In this document: in pieces, positions 19,468 through 28,085 of the stretch
Numbering within the stretch: the first letter of the stretch is position 1
Layout of the letters: every line of letters starts with the position of its first letter
From: Natrinema hispanicum
GTDB lineage: Archaea; Halobacteriota; Halobacteria; Halobacteriales; Natrialbaceae
Direction: 5' to 3'
Length of the DNA: 64,000 nt
Assembly: GCF_900111485.1 (NCBI RefSeq)
Contig: NZ_FOIC01000007.1
Location: 115,197-179,196, forward strand
Made by a program: the position numbers and the translations under genes
The notes under the pieces: model-generated
Database searches by the model: none
Told to the model about the DNA's origin: nothing
The model's input: the letters and a program-made list of their open reading frames with translations, nothing else

Positions 19468-21090
19468 TCAGTCCCTCCGACGCCAGAGGACACCGACTGC
19501 ACCAGCGACGAGCGAGCCAACGACCAGAGTCGACGTCAGTGGGAAGCCACCACCGTCGCTGCTGGAGACGGACATTGGAACACGGATCGTGTTCGAAAGC
19601 TGGCTGTTACCGCGCTCGTCGTCGTATCGGAAGTCGAACGAGACCGGGTACGTCTTCTCGGTGGCCGACTCGGACGCGCTCAGTTCGAACGACATCGTGA
19701 CCGATTCGCCGGGTTTGAGCGATTCGACGTAGCCCGTATCGTCATCACCGGTGCTGAGCGGATCGTCGGCAAAGATACGCGCTTCAACGTCGGTCACTGT
19801 CTGGTTGAGGTTGTTCGTGACCTCGACAGTGAGCGCCTGCTCGTTGCCAGCCCCGATCGTCGTCTCTTCGATATCGACGGCGAACTGATCGCGCTCCGGC
19901 GCGACCGCAGTGACGACACTGAGTTTGTCGTACTGGCGTTTCTCGTCATCCGAGTTTCGATACTGCACGCCGAAATCGAACGATTTCGAGCCCGCTTCGG
20001 CTTCGCCACTCACTTCGATCGGCAGCTCGAACGACGCCGATTCGCCGGCCTCGAGTGCCCCGACGGCGACGGACTGTTCGATCGGAATCACGTTTGGCGA
20101 GTCTTGGTCGGTAAACCGGACGACGGTGCTGTCGACCGCGTTCGGCCCCGTGTTCGTGACGGTCCCCATGATCTCACCGTCCTCGCCGACGCGCAGCGTC
20201 GAGGAGACGTTCTCGAGGGCGAACGACTGTTCGGCAGCAGTCGAGATGCCGGCCGTGAGTTGTTCGGATGTTTGGTCGATGCCGTTCGTGTCGGTGTACG
20301 CAACGGTGACGTCAGCAGCGTAGGATCGATGTGGGGCGTCAGGCGTCAGCGAAGTGCGATAGGTGACCGTCTTCGCTTCGCCGGGTTCCCAGGCACCGAC
20401 GTATCCCGTCGAACTTTGGCTTTGGCCGGTTCCAAACGACAGCTGACCCGTTCCCGAACGGGCCGTCACGCTCGCGTCCCGTGCTGGTTCGGTTCCCGTG
20501 TTCTCGAGCGTAATCGAGACGTCCTTTCGATCACCGATCTGTGCATCCGAGTCGACGTCGACGACCTCGAACTGTGGCTTGTCGTCGACTTCGATCGTGA
20601 GCGTTGCCGTTCGCGTTCGCGTCAGGTCGGCGTACTCTGCGCTTTGCGTGTTGAACTCGGCAACGCGCGTGTACGCGTACTCGTATTCGACCGGCAGTTC
20701 GTAGACGCCTGGCTCGAGTTTTTCGGGGACGGTGATCTCGACTGGGGAAACGTCTCGCGTCCCAGTCGGGACGTTCCCGACGGCGACCGGGCCACTATTT
20801 ACCTCGATGGGCGACTGCCCATCCTGAAACGTCATCGTCATGCCGCGTGCGGTCGTGACGCGACTCTCGTACTGCTGTGGGCCCGCGCGGTCGATCTGCC
20901 CACGGTTCGTGATCGATAATGGGATTGCTACTGATGTCCCGGGAGCCAGTTTTCCGGCGGACGTGTCGATCGAGATGTCCGGCTGTCCGACGACCTGACC
21001 CGACGACTGTTGTGCGATCGCGGGGCCAACCCCTGCGGTCGTGAGTAGTACAACCATCAGGAGAGATGCGACTCGAGTGCGCAGTTTCAT
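19468..21090 (-). CDS. Secreted COG1361-like partner protein of the exporter
   Basis: A 540-residue protein with a Sec signal (MKLRTRVASLLMVVLLTTAGVGPAIA-QQ) and a C-terminal membrane helix followed by Arg (FPLTSTLVVGSLVAGAVGVLWRRRD). Between them are repeated beta-sandwich domains of the COG1361/CARDB type, each with an N-x-G-x-x-x-A/V pattern such as ITLENTGTEPARDASV and GTVTNTGPNAVDSTV. It is likely anchored outside the cell. The gene is 4 bases ahead of the RND transporter gene, and this pairing recurs in haloarchaea, which suggests it is an accessory or periplasm-like adaptor of the exporter. Substrate unknown. Confidence 0.85.
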   Translation of the reverse strand: MKLRTRVASLLMVVLLTTAGVGPAIAQQSSGQVVGQPDISIDTSAGKLAPGTSVAIPLSITNRGQIDRAGPQQYESRVTTARGMTMTFQDGQSPIEVNSGPVAVGNVPTGTRDVSPVEITVPEKLEPGVYELPVEYEYAYTRVAEFNTQSAEYADLTRTRTATLTIEVDDKPQFEVVDVDSDAQIGDRKDVSITLENTGTEPARDASVTARSGTGQLSFGTGQSQSSTGYVGAWEPGEAKTVTYRTSLTPDAPHRSYAADVTVAYTDTNGIDQTSEQLTAGISTAAEQSFALENVSSTLRVGEDGEIMGTVTNTGPNAVDSTVVRFTDQDSPNVIPIEQSVAVGALEAGESASFELPIEVSGEAEAGSKSFDFGVQYRNSDDEKRQYDKLSVVTAVAPERDQFAVDIEETTIGAGNEQALTVEVTNNLNQTVTDVEARIFADDPLSTGDDDTGYVESLKPGESVTMSFELSASESATEKTYPVSFDFRYDDERGNSQLSNTIRVPMSVSSSDGGGFPLTSTLVVGSLVAGAVGVLWRRRD

Positions 21091-21159
21091 TGTATCCCCC
21101 CGCTCGAATCCGCGATCGGTTTTCCATCCCGTCTACTCAGTCTCTCGGCTATGCAGAGT

Positions 21160-21173
21160 TGAATGTTCATTCA
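21160..21173. promoter_or_regulatory. Candidate TetR-type operator TGAATG-TT-CATTCA
   Basis: A 6+2+6 inverted repeat 70 bases upstream of the exporter operon start codon (21090), with AT-rich sequence beyond it. TetR-family repressors bind dyads of this size. The TetR gene at 12407 is the nearest candidate regulator, but the link is inferred. Confidence 0.5.
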
Positions 21174-21408
21174 GTTAATGCTGTGTTACGCCACTCATAT
21201 AGTAGTATGCATCTCGAGTGAAATTGCCGAATGCACGCTCGTGGGTCTGTATTCTATCGATAATTCTTTCGAACAGCAATACTGCAATCGCTCGAGAACG
21301 ACACCCGTTCAAACGAAGCAAGTTCGCGTTCCGTTCCGCTTTCCCACCGGAAAATCGGTGAGAAATAGTTTGTTGTACTGACCAGTATGCCTGTTCGCGC
21401 CGGAGTCG

Positions 21409-22737
21409 TCAGTCGTCAGCAGCCGCAGGTTCAGCTTCTTCAGCGCTCGAGTCAGCGCGCTCTATATCCTCGAGGTATTCGTCTGCATCTAACGCGGCTT
21501 TCGAGCCCATCCCAGCGGCAGTGACGGCCTGCTGGTAGTGGAAGTCGACGACGTCGCCGGCACCAAAGAGGCCGGGGACGTGTGTTTCGGTCTGGCCGCC
21601 GCCGTCGCCGCCTTTGGTCTGCAGGTATCCCTCGTCGTCCATTTCGACGCCGGTGTCCTCGAGGTAATCAGTGTTGGGAGTGTGACCGATCGCGAAGAAG
21701 ACTGCGCCGACATCGAAGTCGAACTCCTCGGTTTCAGGGTCGTCGAGGCGGTCGGTGGGGTGGCCCTTGTCGTTTTCGACGAGAGTAACGTGGTCGACGC
21801 CGTCTTCCTGGGAGCCGTGGATCTCGATCAGTTCGGTGTTTTTCATGATCTCGATCTCGCCCTCTTCGACCTTTTCATGGACGCGGTCGACCCAGTAGTC
21901 CTCCGCGCGGAACTCCTCGCGGCGGTGGGCGATGTAGACGGTGTCGGCGAACTTCGTGAGGAAGGTCGCTTCCTCCATGGCGGCGTCGCCACCGCCGACG
22001 ACGAGCATGTCCTCGCCGCGGAAGAACGCGCCGTCACAGGTCGCACACGTCGAGAGACCATAGCCCATGAGTTCGTCTTCGCCGGGAATCCCGAGCGTCC
22101 GTGCGCTGGCCCCCGAGGCAGCGATGACGGCGTCTGCGGTATAGATGTCGCCGTTTCTGAGTTCGACGCGGAAGGGACGGCTTGGGCTTTGCTCGACGCG
22201 CTCGACTGACTCGATGATCCCGTTTTTCAGCTCGGCACCAAACTGCGTGGCCTGCTCTTTCATCCGGTTGACGAGGTCGGGGCCGCCGATGCCCTCGGGG
22301 AAGCCGGGATAGTTGGCGACGTCAGTGGTCAGTGTGAGCTGGCCACCGGGCTCGTCGCCTTCGATGACCAGCGGCTCGTTGTTCGCGCGGCCGGCGTAGA
22401 TTGCTGCGGTCAAGCCCGCGATACCGGTGCCGGCAATGATCAGTGGGCGGTGGTCGACGATCTCGTCGTCGGCAATGCCAAGCAGTTCGTCGAGCGCACC
22501 GGTCTCGTCGAGTTCGTGTGTGTCATCCCAGCCACCGACGTATTCGTCGTCGATGAATACTTCCGGAGCGGTCTTGCGACCGTCTGTCCGCTCGACCATC
22601 TCTTCGAATCGTTCGTCGTTCTCGGAGACGTTGTACTCCTCGTAGTCGACGCCCTTGCCCTCGAAGAGGTCCGTGACTCGATTGCAGTGTGAACAGTCGT
22701 CCTTGGTATAGATCTCGACGCGTGGCTGGTCGGTCAT
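21409..22737 (-). CDS. Glutaredoxin-thioredoxin reductase fusion
   Basis: A 442-residue protein. Residues 1 to about 88 form a glutaredoxin-like domain (RVEIYTKDDCSHCNRV with the CxxC at 15-18, then TAPEVFIDDEYVGGWDD). Residues about 95-420 form a thioredoxin reductase: FAD motif IIAGTGIAGLTAA, redox pair CATC at 231-234, NADPH motif VVGGGDAAMEEA with AHRREEFRA, and the terminal GLFGAGDVVDFHYQQAVTAAGMGSKAALDAD. The HRR motif predicts NADPH as donor. The fusion may reduce its own Grx domain, replacing a separate thioredoxin or glutaredoxin. The C-terminal 20 residues are an acidic tail. The GTGIAG first FAD motif differs from the usual GSGPAG, which is a mild variation. Cytosolic; role in disulphide reduction. 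Confidence 0.9.
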   Translation of the reverse strand: MTDQPRVEIYTKDDCSHCNRVTDLFEGKGVDYEEYNVSENDERFEEMVERTDGRKTAPEVFIDDEYVGGWDDTHELDETGALDELLGIADDEIVDHRPLIIAGTGIAGLTAAIYAGRANNEPLVIEGDEPGGQLTLTTDVANYPGFPEGIGGPDLVNRMKEQATQFGAELKNGIIESVERVEQSPSRPFRVELRNGDIYTADAVIAASGASARTLGIPGEDELMGYGLSTCATCDGAFFRGEDMLVVGGGDAAMEEATFLTKFADTVYIAHRREEFRAEDYWVDRVHEKVEEGEIEIMKNTELIEIHGSQEDGVDHVTLVENDKGHPTDRLDDPETEEFDFDVGAVFFAIGHTPNTDYLEDTGVEMDDEGYLQTKGGDGGGQTETHVPGLFGAGDVVDFHYQQAVTAAGMGSKAALDADEYLEDIERADSSAEEAEPAAADD

Positions 22738-22976
22738 ATTGCAGGTGTTGGGCCAGAGCGCCTAAACCGCTTGTGCTCGCAGCAACGACACCCCCTTGCT
22801 GTGACGGTGCTTTTGGGCCGTCAACAGGCGTTGTTCGGCTGTCTGGAGAACCAGCGGTGGTCGGTGCAATAGCGTTTCTCGAGGCACACACTATGAACAG
22901 GTGCGTGCGTGACCGCCGAGGCGAGCGTCTTGCATCGACACGACGCACTTACGGGGTCAAGCGACGATCACCGACT

Positions 22977-23264
22977 ATGGCTGCCGATCTCGAGGAGAAA
23001 ACGGACCGGTACGGTAAGTTACTCACAGAGGCGCTCGATGCAGCGACGATCGCACCACCCGAGGGGACCCCGATGGCGGATGCGGCCGCCGATTGTTACG
23101 AGATGGCAGCGTCGTATCTCGAGGATGGGAATCACTTTCGGGACCAAGACGATCTCGTCAACGCGCTGGCGTCGTTTTCCTACGGCCATGCATGGCTCGA
23201 TGCTGGCGCTCGCGTCGGGCTGTTCGACGTCCCGCGAGAGGGACACCTCTTCACCGTCGAATAG
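22977..23264 (+). CDS. DUF357 family protein
   Basis: A 95-residue all-helical protein (MAADLEEKTDRYGKLLTEAL...YGHAWLDAGARVGLFDVPREGHLF) matching the archaeal DUF357 family. The conserved core covers the DCYEMAASYLEDGNHFRDQDDLVNALASFSYGHAWLDAG segment. Function unknown; the fold is a tetratricopeptide-like helical hairpin. The start at 22977 is chosen because the 96 upstream in-frame codons overlap the divergent gene's promoter region and look random. Confidence 0.85.
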   Translation: MAADLEEKTDRYGKLLTEALDAATIAPPEGTPMADAAADCYEMAASYLEDGNHFRDQDDLVNALASFSYGHAWLDAGARVGLFDVPREGHLFTVE

Positions 23265-23421
23265 TAGCGGCCGCTCGTGTGTGATCGAAGCGGGAGTTGG
23301 TCGGTCGACGATGGGGAGGCTGGATGACGAACGTGGACGCCGAGTCGCCACATCCTACATGATCAATAACTATGTAACCGGAACATATATAACAACAAAC
23401 CCAGCTAGTTTATAAAGTAGG

Positions 23422-23436
23422 CGAAAACTTTATATG
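23422..23436 (+). promoter_or_regulatory. TFB gene promoter (BRE and TATA box)
   Basis: CGAAAACTTTATATG is a near-consensus archaeal BRE plus TATA box. It predicts a start near 23460 and a leader of about 65 nt before the TFB ATG. A second TATA-like TTTATAAAG lies just upstream at 23409-23417. In the leader, CCGGGT and ACCCGG form a 6-bp dyad. Confidence 0.65.
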
Positions 23437-23525
23437 CTTTACGGCCTTACTCTATGTTAGCTGAGGCGACCGGGTTTCTTCTGGTTATCCCACCCGGGAG
23501 TCCCAAGTAACCCACCCGATACACG

Positions 23526-24503
23526 ATGACAGATACAAACATCAGAACCTATACGAACGAGCGAGAGACCGAGGGGGACGAAACCGCGTCGGTATCCGAT
23601 GAGCGCGAGCGCTGCCCGGAGTGTGGCGGCCGACTGGTCTCGGACGACGAGCATGCCGAGACGGTCTGTACCGAGTGTGGTCTCGTCGTCGAGGAAGACG
23701 AGATCGACCGCGGCCCTGAATGGCGTGCGTTCGACGCCGCCGAGAAAGACGAGAAGTCCCGCGTCGGCGCGCCGACGACGAACATGATGCACGACCAGGG
23801 GCTGTCGACCAACATCGGCTGGCAGGACAAAGACGCCTACGGCCGGGCGCTCTCGAGCCGCCAGCGCCAGAAGATGCAACGGCTTCGCACCTGGAACGAG
23901 CGCTTCCGCACCCGCGACTCCAAGGAGCGCAACCTCAAGCAGGCACTCGGTGAGATCGACCGAATGGCATCCGCGCTCGGCCTCCCCGAGAACGTCCGCG
24001 AGACGGCGAGTGTCATCTATCGACGCGCACTCGAGGAGGATCTGCTGCCGGGCCGGTCGATCGAAGGCGTCGCGACCGCGTCGCTGTACGCCGCTGCCCG
24101 CCAGGCCGGCACGCCGCGCAGCCTCGATGAGATCTCGGCCGTCTCCCGCGTCGAGAAGATGGAGCTGACCCGCACCTACCGCTACATCATCCGGGAACTC
24201 GGCCTCGAGGTCAAGCCGGCCGACCCCGAACACTACGTCCCGCGGTTCGTCAGCGACCTCGATCTCTCGGACGAGACCGAGCGCATGGCCCGCGAACTGC
24301 TCGAGTCGGCCCGCCAGGAGGGCGTCCACAGCGGTAAGTCGCCGGTCGGCCTCGCGGCCGCGTCGGTCTACGCTGCCGCCTTGCTGACCAACGAAAAGGT
24401 CACCCAAAACGAGGTCAGCGAGGTCGCAAGCATCTCCGAAGTCACCATCCGCAACCGGTACAAGGAGCTGCTCGAGGCCTCTGATACGGCTGCACCTGCA
24501 TAA
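23526..24503 (+). CDS. tfb: Transcription initiation factor B (TFB)
   Basis: A 325-residue general transcription factor that bridges TBP-bound promoters and RNA polymerase. It has an N-terminal zinc ribbon (CPECGGRLVSDDEHAETVCTECGLVVEE, about residues 30-57), then the B-reader/linker region with WRAFDAAEKDEKSRVGAPTT. Two cyclin repeats follow (about 125-215 and 220-315), including LNEISAVSRVEKMELTRTYRYI-like and SEVTIRNRYKELL, the BRE-contacting helix. Length is standard. Haloarchaea carry several TFBs; which paralogue this is cannot be told here. Its own promoter has a strong BRE/TATA. Confidence 0.95.
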   Translation: MTDTNIRTYTNERETEGDETASVSDERERCPECGGRLVSDDEHAETVCTECGLVVEEDEIDRGPEWRAFDAAEKDEKSRVGAPTTNMMHDQGLSTNIGWQDKDAYGRALSSRQRQKMQRLRTWNERFRTRDSKERNLKQALGEIDRMASALGLPENVRETASVIYRRALEEDLLPGRSIEGVATASLYAAARQAGTPRSLDEISAVSRVEKMELTRTYRYIIRELGLEVKPADPEHYVPRFVSDLDLSDETERMARELLESARQEGVHSGKSPVGLAAASVYAAALLTNEKVTQNEVSEVASISEVTIRNRYKELLEASDTAAPA

Positions 24504-24605
24504 CGACCCTCCTTTTGACGGTCGCTCGCAGGCTGCCGCGGGTGGTATTTTCGACCGACTGGAACTGCGGCAATGTTTTTGACCTCTCGTGTGAAAGAGT
24601 GTGGC

Positions 24606-24785
24606 ATGGATAAAACGACCGTCCAACTGTTGTGTCCCGAATGTGCGAAGGATTGGCAGGTTTCTCCGGACGAACTCCCCGCACCCGCTGACATGTTTCA
24701 CTGCCCGAACTGTCACGCCTCACATCGCACTGCCGAGTTCATGCGGACGGATCGTGACCTTCAGACGCTGAAACAACTCGGTTAA
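24606..24785 (+). CDS. 59-residue zinc-ribbon protein
   Basis: MDKTTVQLLCPECAKDWQVSPDEL...FHCPNCHASHRTAEFMRTDRDLQTLKQLG has two CxxC knuckles 31 residues apart, so it is a small zinc ribbon. It is a widely conserved haloarchaeal protein of unknown function; the spacing suggests nucleic-acid or protein binding. The start at 24606 gives the conserved MDKTTVQLLCPEC end; 11 codons upstream are not needed. It follows the TFB gene in the same direction with about 100 bases between. Confidence 0.8.
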   Translation: MDKTTVQLLCPECAKDWQVSPDELPAPADMFHCPNCHASHRTAEFMRTDRDLQTLKQLG

Positions 24786-25197
24786 GATCGTCGCTCCTCC
24801 GATTGGAGGGCAACCGTACTCATCGACCAGCGACAGCTATTGCGTCGACGAGTCACACCACTTCATCCGATCGGACGCTCGCTCCACGATCGGTACAAAA
24901 CATGGGTGAGTTGCCGGCGTTGTTTTGCCCACGCGGATAGTCACTGGCCGCCTTCTGTGCGCCCGACACTCGAGTAGGAGCTTTTTAATACCCATCTCGA
25001 TCCTCAGAAAATATAACGAAAGCCGCTATTACACCGGTAAACAAACGCCTAACACAGTTTCATCACCTGGTTCCGCTCACGTAATCACAGCATTCGAATC
25101 GTTTCCGCTGATGACACACCAATCATTTAACATAGGTTGCGTGTTAACGCGACTCAAGATAATAATATAACCCTGCAGTGGGTAGGAGTGGATGGTT
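24786..25197. other. Intergenic, AT-rich, no gene
   Basis: About 400 bases. A CCTCC-GATT-GGAGG hairpin at 24796-24809 follows the preceding gene. From about 24980 the sequence is AT-rich, ending with ATAATATAA (about 25160-25170) as a TATA candidate for the following gene and GGAG (25185-25188) as a possible ribosome binding site. Confidence 0.5.
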
Positions 25198-25434
25198 ATG
25201 AAGAAGCAGGAGCTCATTCACCTTCACGGCCTTCTTGCGGAGGTATCAAACCAGTGTGCAGAGTGGGATGACTGCCAGATCGACCTCGAAGAATACGAAT
25301 CACGAGGCATTCGGCCAACATCCATCCACAAATCAAAGACCGACCACAAAGCTGCTGTTTTTGCGCTCGCCGGGGGAATCACGAAGAACATGCGGGAAGG
25401 GGAGCAGGAAGCAGTCGCCGCAACTGCGGACTAA
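25198..25434 (+). CDS. UPF0058 family protein
   Basis: A 78-residue helical protein (MKKQELIHLHGLLAEVSNQC...RPTSIHKSKTDHKAAVFALAGGITKNM) matching the archaeal UPF0058 family. It is soluble, with no known activity; the GIRPTSIHKSKTDH segment is the family signature. Two in-frame ATGs exist (25192 and 25198). The second is chosen because the GGAG at 25185-25188 is then about 9 bases away and the protein begins at the conserved MKKQEL. Confidence 0.85.
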   Translation: MKKQELIHLHGLLAEVSNQCAEWDDCQIDLEEYESRGIRPTSIHKSKTDHKAAVFALAGGITKNMREGEQEAVAATAD

Positions 25435-25570
25435 GAATATCGTCGCATCCTCCGATCGTCATTACTGACGACTGGCAAGACTCGTTGGACGATTCGGAGC
25501 TGGCAACTCTCTATTGAGTCCTCGCACTGGAAGGCATCGAATCGCTGAACAAAAACTGGGAATCAGACCG

Positions 25571-26026
25571 TCACTCGACTAGATCCTCGAACTCGGGAAG
25601 GATCTCGTCGTCGTCGTCCTCTGTCTCCTCCGTCTCGTCGGTTGATTCCGTATCTGTCGACTCGTCGGTCGCGTCCTCGTCAGCCGGTTCCTCTTCGATG
25701 ACCTCGACCTCTGTCACCTCGAGTGGAATGTTCTCGAGGCGCTGACCGATTTCCTTTCGTGCGATCCGCGAGGCGTGTTCCTCACGTTCGACGTTGAAGA
25801 CGGTCATCTCCAACTCGAGTGCGACGAGTGCTTCGTCGGCCGCGATAAACGCGGGCGGGAGTTCCTCTCCGGATGGAGAGGTACGCTCGCCCATGTTGAT
25901 CTCGACGTAGTTTAGATCAGGGTTCAACATCTCTCCCGTCTTCGAGATGGCGATCCGGATCGCCTCATCTTCCGTCTCGACGTCGAAGACCGGCACGGCG
26001 GCTTCAACGACCACCCTGCAATTCAT
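25571..26026 (-). CDS. DUF555 family protein
   Basis: A 151-residue protein. Residues 1-115 match the archaeal DUF555 family (MNCRVVVEAAVPVFDVETEDEAIRIAISKTGEMLNPDLNYVEI...VFNVEREEHASRIARKEIGQRL). The rest is a Glu/Asp/Thr-rich tail. The paired VVVEAAVPVFDV and ALVALELEMTVFNV strands suggest a two-fold alpha/beta repeat. Function unknown. It is divergent from the DNA glycosylase gene, whose start lies 155 bases away. Confidence 0.85.
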   Translation of the reverse strand: MNCRVVVEAAVPVFDVETEDEAIRIAISKTGEMLNPDLNYVEINMGERTSPSGEELPPAFIAADEALVALELEMTVFNVEREEHASRIARKEIGQRLENIPLEVTEVEVIEEEPADEDATDESTDTESTDETEETEDDDDEILPEFEDLVE

Positions 26027-26181
26027 ACCGTGACATTGGATGGCCTACAGTAAGAAGGTTCGCCTCGCACGAGCTCTCACCGCCCATCTCACTGTGAGAT
26101 CCAATGCAGCAATAGTCGAGCAGTTGATAGCTCGGCGGTGGGTCGAAAGGCAAAAGCCCACACCGTCGAAGGGTTGGACGA

Positions 26182-27078
26182 ATGGAGACGGGGACGATTT
26201 CGATCGACGAACTCGCCGGTGGCTTCGATCTGTACCGAACGCTCGAGAGCGGCCAGAGCTACCTCTGGCAGCGCTCTGACGGTGAGATGTACGGCGGCAC
26301 ACCGGCACCCGACGCGTGGTATACGACGGTCGTCGGCGGATCAACGGGCACCAGGGACGTGATCCGTGTGCGGACTCACGACGGCTGTCTCGAGTGGGAG
26401 TCGACGACCGACGCCGAGCCGATCGTTCGCCGGTTGTTGCGCCTCGGCGACGATCTCGAGGCGATCGTCGCGGCCGGGCCGGATGATCCGCTGCTCCGCG
26501 AGGCATACGAGGCCCACCGTGGGATGCGACTCGTAGCTGATCCGTCCTTCGGCTGTCTCATCTCGTTTATTTGCTCGGCCCAGATGCGCGTCGGACGGAT
26601 TCACACGATGGTCACGACGCTGGCACGGGAGTACGGTGACGAAGTCGCGTTCGACGGCGAGACCTATCACGCGTTCCCGACGCCGGAACAACTCGCGACC
26701 GCGACTGAGGCTGATCTTCGCGACCTCGGACTGGGCTACCGCGCCCCCTACGTCGTCCGCACGGCAGAAATGGTCGCAAACGGTGAGGCCGATCCGGACG
26801 CTGCGCGGGACCTCGAGTACGAGGACGCACGCGAGTACCTGACGCAGTTCGTCGGCGTCGGCGACAAGGTGGCCGACTGCGTCTTGTTGTTTTCGCTTGG
26901 GTTCGACGAGGCGGTCCCGCTCGATACCTGGATCAAGTCGGCAGTCGAGGAATACTATCCGGACTGTGATCGCGGTTCCTACGCTGCCACCTCACGGGCG
27001 CTGCGCGACCGTCTGGGCGGCGAGTACGCCGGCTACGCCCAGACGTACGTCTTCCATCATCTCCGAACCGGGGAGTGA
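26182..27078 (+). CDS. OGG1-like 8-oxoguanine/HhH-GPD DNA glycosylase
   Basis: A 298-residue DNA repair glycosylase. Residues about 10-120 resemble the OGG N-terminal domain (FDLYRTLESGQSYLWQR). The rest is the HhH-GPD domain: helix-hairpin-helix YLTQFVGVGDKVADCVLLFSLG with the catalytic Lys, then VPLDTWIKSAV with the catalytic Asp, as in human OGG1 (K249, D268). It should excise 8-oxoguanine and cut at the abasic site. The combination is closer to eukaryotic-type OGG1 than to archaeal OGG2/AGOG. The start is the first ATG after the divergent promoter region. Confidence 0.87.
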   Translation: METGTISIDELAGGFDLYRTLESGQSYLWQRSDGEMYGGTPAPDAWYTTVVGGSTGTRDVIRVRTHDGCLEWESTTDAEPIVRRLLRLGDDLEAIVAAGPDDPLLREAYEAHRGMRLVADPSFGCLISFICSAQMRVGRIHTMVTTLAREYGDEVAFDGETYHAFPTPEQLATATEADLRDLGLGYRAPYVVRTAEMVANGEADPDAARDLEYEDAREYLTQFVGVGDKVADCVLLFSLGFDEAVPLDTWIKSAVEEYYPDCDRGSYAATSRALRDRLGGEYAGYAQTYVFHHLRTGE

Positions 27079-27117
27079 TAGGCCGCCCACCCTAGCTGGA
27101 TCGCTCGGAACTGTTTT

Positions 27118-27456
27118 GTGAACGAAGTGTCAATTTCCGATATGGTCACCGCGTCGGTTGTCGGCCTCATTGCGACTGCGGGATTCATCGGCGCGCTGGG
27201 CATCCTGATCAAGCACTTCGGGATGGTCCAGTTGATCGCGGGCTACGATCCGGATCGCGTCACCGACGTAGAGGGGCTCGCTGAGTTCGTCGGAACGAAC
27301 GTCCTGTACGTCGCGGCGCTCGTTCTGCTCGTCGCGGTCGTCGAGGCAACAGCACCTGATAGATCCGATTCAGTCTGGATCGCGTTCGTCGCCGGTGTCG
27401 GGCTGCTCGCTGTCAGAATGATTCGCGGTGCTCGCCGTTACGAGAGCGACGAGTGA
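27118..27456 (+). CDS. Small membrane protein, DUF3784-like
   Basis: A 112-residue protein with three predicted TM helices (VVGLIATAGFIGALGILIKHF, FVGTNVLYVAALVLLVAVV, IAFVAGVGLLAVRMI). The segment LIAGYDPDRVTDVEGLAEFVGTN between helices 1 and 2 resembles DUF3784 proteins. It starts at a GTG; an ATG eight codons in is a fallback. Function unknown. It follows the glycosylase gene by 39 bases and may be cotranscribed. Confidence 0.75.
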   Translation: MNEVSISDMVTASVVGLIATAGFIGALGILIKHFGMVQLIAGYDPDRVTDVEGLAEFVGTNVLYVAALVLLVAVVEATAPDRSDSVWIAFVAGVGLLAVRMIRGARRYESDE

Positions 27457-27472
27457 CTGACGGTCGCTAGTC

Positions 27473-28085
27473 TTGACATCCTCCTCCGCGTTCACGCGGA
27501 GGAATCCCGAGCGGTGGGAGTTTCAGGTTTGCAACCATGGATACCGCCACTTTACGGGAGTTTGCATCTAACCCAGTCGTCGTGGTCGGTGGCTGACTGG
27601 CGTTCACGAGAACGGAGTTCTCGTGCAGCCCATCAGAAATCTTCGATTTCTGAGGACGGTGCCAAACCGCCGTTACTCCTATCCTCAGCGTCATTGACTC
27701 CCAGTTGTTGTTTTTGCCAGCAGGGAGTCACTGACACGTTGACAGACTTGGAGGTATCGTCGTGCTTTCTCAGGCCGACGGGCACAAGACGAACCCTTCG
27801 TGGATTTGCGTTCACCGCGTCGGCATTTCGGATACTGCCTCGTTACGAGGGCGGACAGGCCGTGGTTCGAAAATCGGAGATTTTCGTCATCACGAGAGAG
27901 CAAAGCTCTCTCGAACGACTTCCGAAGGTGGTTCGAAATCCGCTCCATTCCGACCTGACCTTGCCATTGTGTAGGGGTTCCTGTGAGTTGAATGTTTAGG
28001 ATTGGAAACTCGGCTATGCTATTGTCGGTGGAACGTATCATTGAGTGACAGCGCGTATCCACGGCGTGAACGCCGTGGTATTGCG
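27473..28085 (-). mobile_element. Decayed IS605/IS1341-type element, reverse orientation
   Basis: Two perfect hairpins bracket the region: CCTCCGCG-TTCA-CGCGGAGG at 27483-27502 (reverse-strand right end, flanked by GACATCCT) and CCACGGCG-TGAA-CGCCGTGG at 28059-28078. Inside there is no intact gene. A stretch at 27668-27684 matches, inverted, the relic at 9744-9762. The reading frames inside (for example 27691-28062) show no TnpB motif. It is a gutted or non-autonomous copy in reverse orientation. Confidence 0.68.

Noticed and set aside
19210..20919. 569-codon frame antisense to the exporter operon.
   Set aside because: Arg- and Asp-rich shadow of two genes with clear domains; no start signal or family.
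26040..26279. 79-codon frame between DUF555 and the DNA glycosylase genes.
   Set aside because: Overlaps the glycosylase start in another frame and turns Arg-rich; no family match.
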